A stretch of 64,000 nucleotides of DNA from CAYFJV01 sp964460605. Lineage in GTDB: Archaea > Nanobdellota > Nanobdellia > Woesearchaeales > GW2011-AR9. Every line of letters starts with the position of its first letter. Position 1 is the first letter of the stretch. The notes under the pieces are model-generated. The model was given only the letters and a program-made list of their open reading frames with translations, had not been told where the DNA came from and ran no database searches. The position numbers and the translations under genes were made by a program. This document shows positions 35,073-43,189 of the stretch, in pieces. Where the stretch lies: positions 67,286 to 131,285 of the forward strand of contig CAYWPT010000002.1 in assembly GCA_964460605.1 (NCBI GenBank), given 5' to 3'.

Positions 35073-35143
35073 GTATTGAGAAATAATGTTAATAGAAGAA
35101 TTAGAATTACTCCTAAACCTATAATAAATATGCGGGTATTCAT
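35069..35143 (-). CDS. 24-residue single-helix membrane microprotein (candidate)
   Basis: A 24-codon ORF, MNTRIFIIGLGVILILLLTL then FLNT, that would be one membrane helix. A CATATAAAG-like TATA element (35165-35174) lies about 27 bases before its ATG, which fits the leaderless promoter spacing seen at other genes in this window. Its stop codon overlaps the end of the MutS-like gene on the other strand. Very short, so the support is the promoter spacing plus the coherent hydrophobic sequence. Confidence 0.35.
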   Translation of the reverse strand: MNTRIFIIGLGVILILLLTLFLNT

Positions 35144-35208
35144 TACTCATACTATTTTCTCTACCTTTATATGTTTTCCCTCAATTTACCCTACTAAAAA
35201 GAGCAAAG

Positions 35209-35216
35209 TTTATAAG
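35209..35216 (+). promoter_or_regulatory. TATA box of the 50-residue membrane protein gene
   Basis: TTTATAAG, giving a predicted start of transcription near 35238, exactly where a perfect dyad begins. The leader of about 40 bases carries GAGGTG at 35264-35269. Confidence 0.6.
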
Positions 35217-35238
35217 GAACAATTTCGTTATTACTATT

Positions 35239-35253
35239 GATAGTTTAACTATC
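35239..35253. promoter_or_regulatory. 15-bp perfect dyad at the transcription start
   Basis: GATAGTTTAACTATC, two 7-base arms around one base, lies about 25 bases after the TATA box and covers the predicted start of transcription. This position suits a repressor operator. As RNA it could fold only with a shorter stem. Confidence 0.4.
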
Positions 35254-35276
35254 AAAACTAAAAGAGGTGTTTAACT

Positions 35277-35429
35277 ATGGATAAAAAATTAACTCCTTGG
35301 TTATGGCTTTTGATTGCTTTAATGTGGTTATTACCATTATTAGGTGTATCAACTGGTGCATGGGGCGGATGGGTAGCTACTTTAGCTTTAATCGCTGTCG
35401 GTGTATTAGGTCTAACCGGTAAAGAATAA
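35277..35429 (+). CDS. 50-residue two-helix membrane protein
   Basis: Starts MDKKLTPWLWLLIALMWLLP and has a second hydrophobic helix (VATLALIAVGVLGL) after a Gly/Trp turn (TGAWGGW), ending in TGKE. It is predicted to be a helical hairpin in the membrane. GAGGTG lies 7 bases before the ATG, a TATA box is at 35209-35216, and a hairpin at 35429-35454 follows the stop, so this is a complete single-gene transcription unit. Family not recognised. Confidence 0.7.
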   Translation: MDKKLTPWLWLLIALMWLLPLLGVSTGAWGGWVATLALIAVGVLGLTGKE

Positions 35430-35454
35430 ATAAAGTGAAGAGATTTACTTTATT
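35429..35454 (+). terminator. Hairpin after the 50-residue membrane protein gene
   Basis: AATAAAGT (35429-35436) pairs with ACTTTATT (35447-35454) across a 10-base loop, starting at the stop codon. It could be an mRNA 3' end or a stability element, shared with the convergent helicase gene whose stop is at 35510. Confidence 0.4.
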
Positions 35455-35509
35455 CCCAATTAAGTTCTTACTTTTTTGGGACTTTCTTTAAATTTTTTAA
35501 GAATTAATA

Positions 35510-37474
35510 CTATACCAAATAAATCCCTTCTAAAGCTTTCATAATTAGTCCTTGTAAGTCGTCCATTAAAGTAACTAAGTTATCGTCAGTAGTTGCTTTT
35601 TTAATTTGCCCAATTCTATCTAAAATCTGTCCAAAGAAACGAATTAAGTCACCTTCTAACAAATTACTATTCTTCATTAAATCAAAGAAAGTCTTTCCAT
35701 TATAGATTGGATGAATAAAAGAAGTAACTTCGTCTAAATTTTCTAATTTTTTCTTAGAATCGAGTTTCATAATGTGTGGTGATTCATTAATCATGTTACG
35801 AATTTCTTTATACTCCTTACCTAAATAAGTTTTGAAAATTTTAGTTTTCTCTTTAGGTTCATAAACTAATGCACCTAATAATAAAAGGGTTTGATATTCA
35901 TTAAGATGCTTGTACCAACCAGTTGCAAATAAATCACCAATTAGCATTTCATCTACAAAGATTTTAGAGGAAAATTTACCTTTTAATGTCAATTTACCTT
36001 TTTTGTCTACAAATTCGTGTTTAGTTAATTTTTTTCTCACACGATTGTACCTAAATAATAATTTTTCAGTAGGAACCTCTGCATACTTTTTGCCAAACTT
36101 TTGATAGGAGAAGAAACTTAGACGTAATATCTTTTCAATCTCTTTTGCTGGATGCTGATCAATTAAATTAAGCACAGTATTAATAGACAATTTAAACTGA
36201 GATTTGATTGGATCTACATCTTTATAGGTTAACTTTTTTACAGCATAATAATTAAAAGTTGGACGGTAAATCATACTTACTACAAAACCTTCTTTATCAA
36301 TACCTCTACGACCTGCACGCCCTGCAATTTGAAAATATTCTTTAGTATTCAAAGACCTAAAAGAAATTCCATCGTATTTACGTAGTGCATCAAAGACAAC
36401 TGTCTTAGCAGGCATATTAATTCCTACAGCAAAAGTTTCTGTAGCATAGAGCACTTTAATCTTTCCTTCTGTAAAAAGATCTTCAACAAGCTCTTTTACA
36501 AGAGGAAGCAAACCAGCGTGATGAAATCCTATGCCAAAACTCAAAGCTTCTTTCATAATTATAGTAGATTGTAATTTTTTCACATCGCTTGGCCACTCTT
36601 TCATTCTTTTGTTAGCAAAACTGGTAATACTAGAATCTCTTCTGAACATGCCTGATTCAGATAATTGTTTTGCTTTATCTTGGCAAGCTTTTCTACTAAA
36701 GTTAAAGAAAAGGCAAGGAAATTTTCCTTTACCAAGAAGTTTTAGCAAATGAATATGGTCTGGTTTTTTTGAAGTAGCTTTGAAATAATGATTTTTCCTC
36801 TTTCCTCTTCTTGATCTTCCATACTTAGGAATATCTTTATCTTTTGCTGCTGCTTGTTTAATTGTCTTTAAATCTGTAATACCTAACTCCTCATCATAAA
36901 AATTGTGAGTTAATGGAACAACTCTAAAATCTGAAGTAACTGTTTGTACAACATGACCTTTAATTGCTTGAATCCAATTTGAAAATTCTTCAGCGTTTGG
37001 AATGGTAGCTGATAAACATAAGAAACGCACAGTTTTTGGTGAATAAATAATACTCTCCTCCCAAACATAACCTCGTTCTATATCATTAATGTAATGCACT
37101 TCATCAAAAACAACATAAGCTACTTTTTTAATGGATTCGTCTGAGATTAAAACCATGTTTCTATAGATTTCGGTGGTCATGATCACAATCTTTGCAGTGG
37201 GGTTTATTACTATATCACCAGTCATTAAACCAATTTTCTCTTGACCAAATTCTTCAGAGAAATCTTTATATTTTTGATTTGATAAAGCTTTAATTGGTGC
37301 GGTATAAATAATTCTTTTATCATCATCTCTATGTTTATGAATTAAATACTCAGCAACAAGCGTTTTTCCTGAACCAGTTGGTGCTGAAACTACAACAGAA
37401 TGATTTTCCTCAATAGCGTTTACTGCTTTTTCTTGGAAAGGATCTAAAGTGAGCCCTTTGAACTTCATTGCCAT
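35510..37474 (-). CDS. Ski2/Mtr4-like DEVH-box RNA helicase
   Basis: Superfamily 2 helicase. Motif I APTGSGKT (31-38), motif II DEVH (124-127), motif III SATIPN, FHHAGLLP, LYATETFAVGINMPAKTVVF and motif VI QIAGRAGRRGID are in order. The sequence is closer to Ski2/Mtr4/HelY than to Hel308 (the DEVH box, FHHAGLLP and a GRAGRRGID ending are shared by that group). Relatives feed RNA to the exosome. 654 residues with a C-terminal helical part of about 200 residues, shorter than eukaryotic Mtr4. Bracketed by the membrane microprotein and pepF; no operon is evident. Confidence 0.87.
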   Translation of the reverse strand: MAMKFKGLTLDPFQEKAVNAIEENHSVVVSAPTGSGKTLVAEYLIHKHRDDDKRIIYTAPIKALSNQKYKDFSEEFGQEKIGLMTGDIVINPTAKIVIMTTEIYRNMVLISDESIKKVAYVVFDEVHYINDIERGYVWEESIIYSPKTVRFLCLSATIPNAEEFSNWIQAIKGHVVQTVTSDFRVVPLTHNFYDEELGITDLKTIKQAAAKDKDIPKYGRSRRGKRKNHYFKATSKKPDHIHLLKLLGKGKFPCLFFNFSRKACQDKAKQLSESGMFRRDSSITSFANKRMKEWPSDVKKLQSTIIMKEALSFGIGFHHAGLLPLVKELVEDLFTEGKIKVLYATETFAVGINMPAKTVVFDALRKYDGISFRSLNTKEYFQIAGRAGRRGIDKEGFVVSMIYRPTFNYYAVKKLTYKDVDPIKSQFKLSINTVLNLIDQHPAKEIEKILRLSFFSYQKFGKKYAEVPTEKLLFRYNRVRKKLTKHEFVDKKGKLTLKGKFSSKIFVDEMLIGDLFATGWYKHLNEYQTLLLLGALVYEPKEKTKIFKTYLGKEYKEIRNMINESPHIMKLDSKKKLENLDEVTSFIHPIYNGKTFFDLMKNSNLLEGDLIRFFGQILDRIGQIKKATTDDNLVTLMDDLQGLIMKALEGIYLV

Positions 37475-37521
37475 ATAATAAAAATAAAAAGTTTAGCTAT
37501 TTATAGCTTTAGGTGATTTGT

Positions 37522-39312
37522 TCAAAGTTTCTTAACTTCATCCATCCATCCTTGGATAATCTTAAACCCGCCTTGCCAGAATTTTTCATCAGTGATATCA
37601 ACACCAACTTCTTTCAATAGCCCAATTGGTTCTTGACTACCACCTGATTTGAGAATTTTTTCAAACTTAGGTAAGAAATCTTTTCCTTCTTCTTTATACT
37701 TAGAAAACAAAGCTAAACTTAACAGTTCACCAAAGTTGTAGGCATAACAGTAAAATGGTGAATGGAAAATGTGTGGGATATATGACCATTCGTATTGGAA
37801 GACATCATCGACTTCAACTGCATCTCCAAATTGTTCTTTAAGTGTTCCAAGATAAATTTTATTTAATTCATCAATAGGAATGCCTTTCTGCAGAGCTTCA
37901 TGTGCTAAAATTTCAAATTTAATGAAATAGTTTTGACGAATAATGGTAGCATAAGAATCTGCCAATTTATCCATAAGCATTGCTTTCTTTTCTTTATCAT
38001 CTTTCGCCTTGCTCAACATTTTTTCAAAAACAACCATCTCTCCAAAGGTGGATGCTGTCTCACAAAGTGGCAAAGGTGCATGTGTTACACTATGGTAATG
38101 ATTACTAGCATACATATCATGAATAGCGTGACCTAATTCGTGAGCTAAAGTAGAAACATCTCTTTCTTTGTTATCATAATTTGTTAATACATAAGGGAGT
38201 ACGTCAGGTACTATACTCATACAAAAAGCTCCAGATCTTTTATTTTCTCTTGGATGAGAATCTAAATGTCCTGCTTCTAAAACTGATTTAGCTTTTGCTG
38301 CAAAATCGGGAGAGAATTCTTTAAAGGTTTCAAAAACAATCTTTTGCCCTTCTTCGAATGGAATTTGTTCTGTAGTATCAGCAATTGGTGTATAAATATC
38401 AAACCTTCTTAACTTTTTAACACCCAACAATTCAGCTTTTAATTTAAAATAATCTTGAAAAATACCAATATTTTTTGTACATACATCTAAAAGAACTTCA
38501 ACAACATTATCTGGAATGGTGTTTGCAAAATTTCTCATTGCAATTGAGCTAGGATACTCTCTCATTTGTGATTCAATAACCCAATCTTTTACAATTGCAG
38601 AATAGATCATAAACAATTTATCTTTATGATGCTGGTAAGGCTCAAAAAGTGCATGATAAGCAGCTTCTCTTACATTTGGATTTTTATCACGCACATAAGA
38701 AACAAGTTTCTCTTGATTATCAACTTTAATCTCTTTAACACTTCCATCAGCTTGTTTTATCTTCATCACAAACTTAAAATCGTTTGTGATTAAATCGTAT
38801 AATTCAGAAACAACAGAGATGCCATTAACATCTTTTTTGTGAATGAGCTTTTCTTCATTAGCACTTAAAGTATGTTTAGCAGCTAAACGTGAATGTTCTA
38901 ATGCAAATTGTAAATCAGGAATACTTTTGAATAAACGTGATGCGTTCTTATCATCTAGGATTTCTAAATCTTCACTTTTAAGACCTTTAAGCCAATGGCT
39001 TAAGAAAATAGTAGCCTCATTAATTTTAATAGAAAGGTAATCCAGTTTACTTTGATATACTCTTGCACCCTGATCTTTAATGTTTCCAGCTAAAATTAAA
39101 CTGGTATATGAACCAAGTCTGGCCAACTTTTCTTTGAACTGTTCATTGAATTCTAGAATCTCTTTGAAATCTTTTTCACTCAAATCTTTTCCTAGCTTCT
39201 TTTTGAACTCCTCATATTGTGATAAATCACTTTCAATCTCAGAATAAATTGTATCAAACTTTCCATCTTGAACTATGTCTCCAAGTTGCCATCTCATCTC
39301 TTTGTTAGTCAT
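37522..39312 (-). CDS. pepF: Oligoendopeptidase F (M3 family metallopeptidase)
   Basis: Zinc peptidase degrading oligopeptides in the cytoplasm. The HExxH zinc motif (HELGHAIHDMYAS) lies about two thirds along, followed by ETASTFGEMVVFE with the third zinc ligand Glu, and a C-terminal substrate region with YEWSYIPHIFHSPFYCYAYN. 596 residues, the usual M3B length. No signal peptide. It is bacterial-like in sequence, as commonly seen in this group. It ends 47 bases upstream of the helicase gene on the same strand. Confidence 0.95.
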   Translation of the reverse strand: MTNKEMRWQLGDIVQDGKFDTIYSEIESDLSQYEEFKKKLGKDLSEKDFKEILEFNEQFKEKLARLGSYTSLILAGNIKDQGARVYQSKLDYLSIKINEATIFLSHWLKGLKSEDLEILDDKNASRLFKSIPDLQFALEHSRLAAKHTLSANEEKLIHKKDVNGISVVSELYDLITNDFKFVMKIKQADGSVKEIKVDNQEKLVSYVRDKNPNVREAAYHALFEPYQHHKDKLFMIYSAIVKDWVIESQMREYPSSIAMRNFANTIPDNVVEVLLDVCTKNIGIFQDYFKLKAELLGVKKLRRFDIYTPIADTTEQIPFEEGQKIVFETFKEFSPDFAAKAKSVLEAGHLDSHPRENKRSGAFCMSIVPDVLPYVLTNYDNKERDVSTLAHELGHAIHDMYASNHYHSVTHAPLPLCETASTFGEMVVFEKMLSKAKDDKEKKAMLMDKLADSYATIIRQNYFIKFEILAHEALQKGIPIDELNKIYLGTLKEQFGDAVEVDDVFQYEWSYIPHIFHSPFYCYAYNFGELLSLALFSKYKEEGKDFLPKFEKILKSGGSQEPIGLLKEVGVDITDEKFWQGGFKIIQGWMDEVKKL

Positions 39313-39379
39313 AAGCTATTTTAAACTTATAAACATATAAATATTATGGTTTAGGTCAGTTTAGATTGCCATTAATCTT

Positions 39380-40051
39380 TTAGAGTTTTTTTAAATGTGA
39401 TATGTCAATCTTTCTTACTTTATCATTATCATAAACCCAATAGATTTCTGGTAAAAATTCATAATCTATCCCATTAGAAATCTTGTATGTTAACATTGCC
39501 CTTCCTATATCTGAATCTCTTGTATAAATTGATGTTTTAGCCCCTTCTTGTTTATAATATAGTGATGCTTGAACCAGTGACCGGTCACCTTTTGATACAC
39601 CTAGTTTAGAGATTAACGGAGTCTCACTGTATGATAATATCTCCAACCTTTTAATATTACTTAGGATTAAATTTGATACTCTACTAAAATTTAACATTTT
39701 TGGTCTTAATTCTCTAATCAAATTTTGTTTTTGTTTTTTCTTGTAATATCTAATTTTTTCTCTTATTCTTTTTGATTTATACCTTATTTGATGCTCAATA
39801 ATTCCAGAATATACTAATAACTCTTTTCTTATCTCATCTGTTGTACAAACATAATCCCTTCCAGTTAAAATTCTCTCTAATTTTTCTTGGCGTACAATCT
39901 CTTTTATTATTAAATCGTGGTCATCAACAATCCTATAAAATCTATTTGGACTACATTTTCTAATTATTCTGTTTGTTCCAGAAAATGCACCTGAATCAAT
40001 TATGTTTAAATCATACCTCTCTAATGCCTTCTCTAAAGTTAAATCCTCCAT
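39380..40051 (-). CDS. PIN-like domain protein
   Basis: 223 residues with the acidic pattern of PIN nucleases: an Asp early in IIDSGAF, Glu in TTDEIRKELL, Asp in GDRSLVQASLYY, and Asp in TRDSDIGRA. A basic helical insert lies between (about residues 90-115, KSKRIREKIRYYKKKQKQ). PIN proteins are metal-dependent ribonucleases, often toxins or rRNA-processing factors. No antitoxin-like gene is adjacent, so a toxin role is not supported; an RNA-maturation role is possible. The assignment rests on the motif pattern only. Confidence 0.55.
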   Translation of the reverse strand: MEDLTLEKALERYDLNIIDSGAFSGTNRIIRKCSPNRFYRIVDDHDLIIKEIVRQEKLERILTGRDYVCTTDEIRKELLVYSGIIEHQIRYKSKRIREKIRYYKKKQKQNLIRELRPKMLNFSRVSNLILSNIKRLEILSYSETPLISKLGVSKGDRSLVQASLYYKQEGAKTSIYTRDSDIGRAMLTYKISNGIDYEFLPEIYWVYDNDKVRKIDISHLKKL

Positions 40052-40452
40052 ATATCTTGAAATAATAGCCTATTTTTAAACAATTGCTTTGAATAAATAC
40101 TATTGGCATTTCAATATCTATTTCACCATTCTTATTGCTTTTTCAATATTGTATACTAATATTTTGAAAAGTAATTCAAAAGCACATGATGTTTTGAACA
40201 TTCTAACTCTTAGTTTAGAGCTCTTCGTTCTAAATAAGGAGAAATCAAATCAATCATATTTTTCTTTTAGGATAATTTTTGTTGCGTGATTCTATTGTGT
40301 AATCTATTAAACACATAGATCTTTAAGAAGTATTTTATAGGCTTTTTTCTATCAACAGATTTACAATAATGTGGGTTTTTGTGATCAAATTTTATTTATG
40401 TGGTGTCAGCATTAAATAAGGATCTTTTTAAAAATAATAGTTTTTATGGGAC
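40052..40452. other. 400-bp intergenic region with one imperfect hairpin
   Basis: No convincing gene on either strand; a TTG-started 66-codon frame (40089-40289) has no ribosome binding site and unlikely composition. A hairpin at 40288-40321 pairs 11 bases with two single-T bulges around a 10-base loop. It could be an RNA element or an end of the mutL transcript (mutL stop at 40453, minus strand). A TTTAAAAATA element near 40070-40081 probably serves the PIN-like gene. Confidence 0.4.
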
Positions 40453-42411
40453 TTAACTGTGTCTCAAAAACTTTTTCTCAAGTTCTTCGGCATCGATTCT
40501 AACTACAATTGCTCTGCCATGGGGACAAGTATATGGTAGCTCACAGTCAACTAATTCTCGCATTAGTTTCTTTATTTGTGGAATGGTTAAAACATTGCCA
40601 GCTTTAACTGAAGCTCTACAGGCCATCATGGTAATAATTTCTTCTTGAATATTCTCAATCTCTTTTACCTTCCCTTCGCCTAGTTCTTTGACAATAGTAT
40701 AAACTAACTCTTTTCCTTGAGTCCTACCAAGAAGTGTAGGAACAGAAGAGAGCCAGAAATCATTTTCACCAAAATGTTCCAAAGCAAAGCCTAAACCCTT
40801 TAATCTTTCAAGATATTCAATAACAACTAATTTTTCCTGAGTGGTAAAAGTAAGTAGGTCTTTTTCTAACAAAACTTGTGTTTCTACATGCTTGTTCAAA
40901 TAATGCTGCATGAACCTTTCATACAATACTCTCTCTTGTACAACATGCTGATCAATGAGTAACATACCACCTGGAGTTTCTGCAACGAAAAATGTTTTAT
41001 GAATCTGTCCAAGAATTTTCATCTCTGGAAATTTAACTGAACCTGGGATAAAAGTTTCATCTGTTTCATGTTCGCTTACAACTGGAATCCCTATTACCTT
41101 CTTCTCAACTTGTGGGCTCAGCACAGTTTCAGGAACTTTTGTCTCAGGCACAGTTGCACTATAAGTAGCAGAGACAGATTCTTTTACTTGAGGTACACGG
41201 GATAAAGTTCGATAAGAATTTTTATCCAATTCATCATGACTCATGCTTCCTTTAAGATCAACCTTAGCCTCAACCTTAACCTCAGCACCCTTTTTAGGAA
41301 ATACAGTCTGTTCAGATTTTTCAAAAGCATACTTTGTACGGCTACTTTTTTTCTCTGGAGCTTTAGGGGTACCAAATGTAATTTGTGAATCAGTTTCGAT
41401 ATCTAAAGTAGGAATAAGATTGTTTTTCTTAAGTGTGCCGTGCAATGCTTGGTAGACAGCTTCATAAACTAACTCTTTTTGTTCAATTTTAATCTCAGTT
41501 TTGTTAGGATGCACGTTTACATCTATACTTTTTGGATCTAAAGTAACATTGAGTACATAAATTGGATGTTTTCCAGTAAATAGTATTGAATGATAAGCAT
41601 CATAAATTCCTTGGGAGATCCCACTATTTTTAACCCAACGACCATTAACAAATAATGCTTGTTGATTTTTATCATTACGTGCAGAAAGCGGTTTTGAAAA
41701 ATAACCCTCAACTTTAACACCTTCTTTATGTAGATGACTCACGCGAAGTAACTCTTTAGCTATTGTTGGTCCATAGACATAAGCAATATTGTCTCTTTGG
41801 TGTTGTGTACTCGGAGCACTGAGCAACTCTTTACCTTCATTAACTAAAGTAAAAGAAATTTCTGGGTTTGCTAATGCGTATTTGGTTACGATATCAATGA
41901 TGTGTCGCAATTCTATTAAATCACTTTTTAAGAACTTTTTACGAGCAGGAGTGTTGAAAAATAAATCTTTGATGGTAATTACTGTTCCTTTGTTTGTTGC
42001 AATAATATTTTCTTTATTGATAACACCACCATCAACGTGGACTTGGAAACCTTCAATCTCTGGTTCTTGTTTTGTCTCTATACTCAAACGAGATACTGCT
42101 GCAATACTCGCTAAAGCTTCACCTCTAAAACCTAAACTTATTATGTTGAATAAATCATCTGTAACTTTTATCTTGCTTGTTGCATGCCTTAAAACTGCTT
42201 TTCTAGCATCTGCTTTATCCATACCTTCTCCGTTGTCAGTAACTTTGATAAGCTCTTTTCCAGCATCTTTAATTTCTACATTTATCTCTGAAGCTCCTGC
42301 ATCTAGTGCATTTTCCACAAGTTCTTTTACTACAGAAGCTGGTCTTTCTACAACTTCTCCAGCAGCTATTTTGTTAGCTAGATCTTCTGGTAGAATATTG
42401 ATTTTTGGCAT
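40453..42411 (-). CDS. mutL: DNA mismatch repair protein MutL
   Basis: GHKL ATPase linking mismatch recognition by MutS to strand incision. The N-terminal ATPase motifs are clear: VVKELVENALDAGA, TDNGEGM, RHATSKI and GFRGEALASIAAVS. A low-complexity linker (about 340-450) follows. The C-terminal domain has DQHVVQERVLYE (the endonuclease metal motif DQHAxxERxxYE with Ala to Val), ACRASVKAG and CPHGR, so an endonuclease-type MutL as in non-E. coli bacteria. 652 residues. It lies 54 bases after uppS; a TATTTAAAT element about 25 bases before its ATG suggests its own promoter. MutS is encoded nearby. Confidence 0.95.
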   Translation of the reverse strand: MPKINILPEDLANKIAAGEVVERPASVVKELVENALDAGASEINVEIKDAGKELIKVTDNGEGMDKADARKAVLRHATSKIKVTDDLFNIISLGFRGEALASIAAVSRLSIETKQEPEIEGFQVHVDGGVINKENIIATNKGTVITIKDLFFNTPARKKFLKSDLIELRHIIDIVTKYALANPEISFTLVNEGKELLSAPSTQHQRDNIAYVYGPTIAKELLRVSHLHKEGVKVEGYFSKPLSARNDKNQQALFVNGRWVKNSGISQGIYDAYHSILFTGKHPIYVLNVTLDPKSIDVNVHPNKTEIKIEQKELVYEAVYQALHGTLKKNNLIPTLDIETDSQITFGTPKAPEKKSSRTKYAFEKSEQTVFPKKGAEVKVEAKVDLKGSMSHDELDKNSYRTLSRVPQVKESVSATYSATVPETKVPETVLSPQVEKKVIGIPVVSEHETDETFIPGSVKFPEMKILGQIHKTFFVAETPGGMLLIDQHVVQERVLYERFMQHYLNKHVETQVLLEKDLLTFTTQEKLVVIEYLERLKGLGFALEHFGENDFWLSSVPTLLGRTQGKELVYTIVKELGEGKVKEIENIQEEIITMMACRASVKAGNVLTIPQIKKLMRELVDCELPYTCPHGRAIVVRIDAEELEKKFLRHS

Positions 42412-42465
42412 AGCAGTGTCTGAGAAAAAATATTATTTAAATATTTGTGGGGTGAATTAAATATT

Positions 42466-43158
42466 TCATCTCCCAAAATTTCTTTTTACTTTAGAAAACT
42501 TCTCAATACAGTCAATCAAATCTTCTTTAGTAAATTCAGGCCACAACTTATCTACAAAGAACCATTCAGAATACCAAGTTTGCCAAATTAAGAAGTTTGA
42601 AGTACGAGTATTACCTTTACCTGTTCTAATAACAATTTCTGGTTCACTTTTTAACTCTAAACTATTACTAAATTCCTCCATAGTAAAAGCGTCAGTTCTT
42701 CTAAAAGTAATGGCTTTATTTATAGCATCTAAAATCTCTTCACGACCACCGTAAGCTACTGCTAAATTCACAGTTAAATTATCATTATCTTTAGTGGCTT
42801 CTTCTAAATCTTTTATTTTTTTTTGGATCTCTTCAGAAAACATCTCTCGCCTTCCAATAAATTTGATTTTAATATTCTCACTATTCAATCTGTTAGCCTT
42901 TCTATTCAAAAAGTCATTGAGCATTTTAGAAAATAATCCCAGTAAAAAATTAATCTCGCTTTCATTTCTTTTAAAATTTTGAATTGATAAACCATAGAAA
43001 GTTAATTCTTTAACAGAAGTGTGATTCACCCAATTAAAGATCATATCTTCCATAATTTCAAGACCTTTTTCATGACCTTTCCCTGGCATAAGAAACTTCT
43101 CTTTAGCGAACCTTCTATTTCCATCCATAATTACAGCAATATGTCTTAGTTCACTCAT
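42466..43158 (-). CDS. uppS: cis-Prenyltransferase (polyprenyl/undecaprenyl diphosphate synthase)
   Basis: Elongates isoprenoid diphosphates with Z bonds to make the lipid carrier for N-glycosylation or cell-envelope sugars. Asp12 in VIMDGNRRFA is the catalytic Asp. The YGLSIQNFKRNESEI segment and the C-terminal IRTGKG...SNFLIWQTWYSEWFF block match the family, though the usual RTGGE/RTSGE reads RTGKGNTRTS. 230 residues. Stop and start spacing of 31 bases to pyrG on the same strand suggests an operon. The dolichol-type carrier fits the sequon-rich surface proteins in this window. Confidence 0.92.
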   Translation of the reverse strand: MSELRHIAVIMDGNRRFAKEKFLMPGKGHEKGLEIMEDMIFNWVNHTSVKELTFYGLSIQNFKRNESEINFLLGLFSKMLNDFLNRKANRLNSENIKIKFIGRREMFSEEIQKKIKDLEEATKDNDNLTVNLAVAYGGREEILDAINKAITFRRTDAFTMEEFSNSLELKSEPEIVIRTGKGNTRTSNFLIWQTWYSEWFFVDKLWPEFTKEDLIDCIEKFSKVKRNFGR

Positions 43159-43189
43159 AAGAAGATCTTTTCGAACCCTTTTTTAAGCT

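Noticed and set aside
40089..40289. TTG-started frame of 66 codons on the plus strand
   Set aside because: No ribosome binding site or well-placed TATA box, poor composition, and part overlaps a hairpin; treated as chance.
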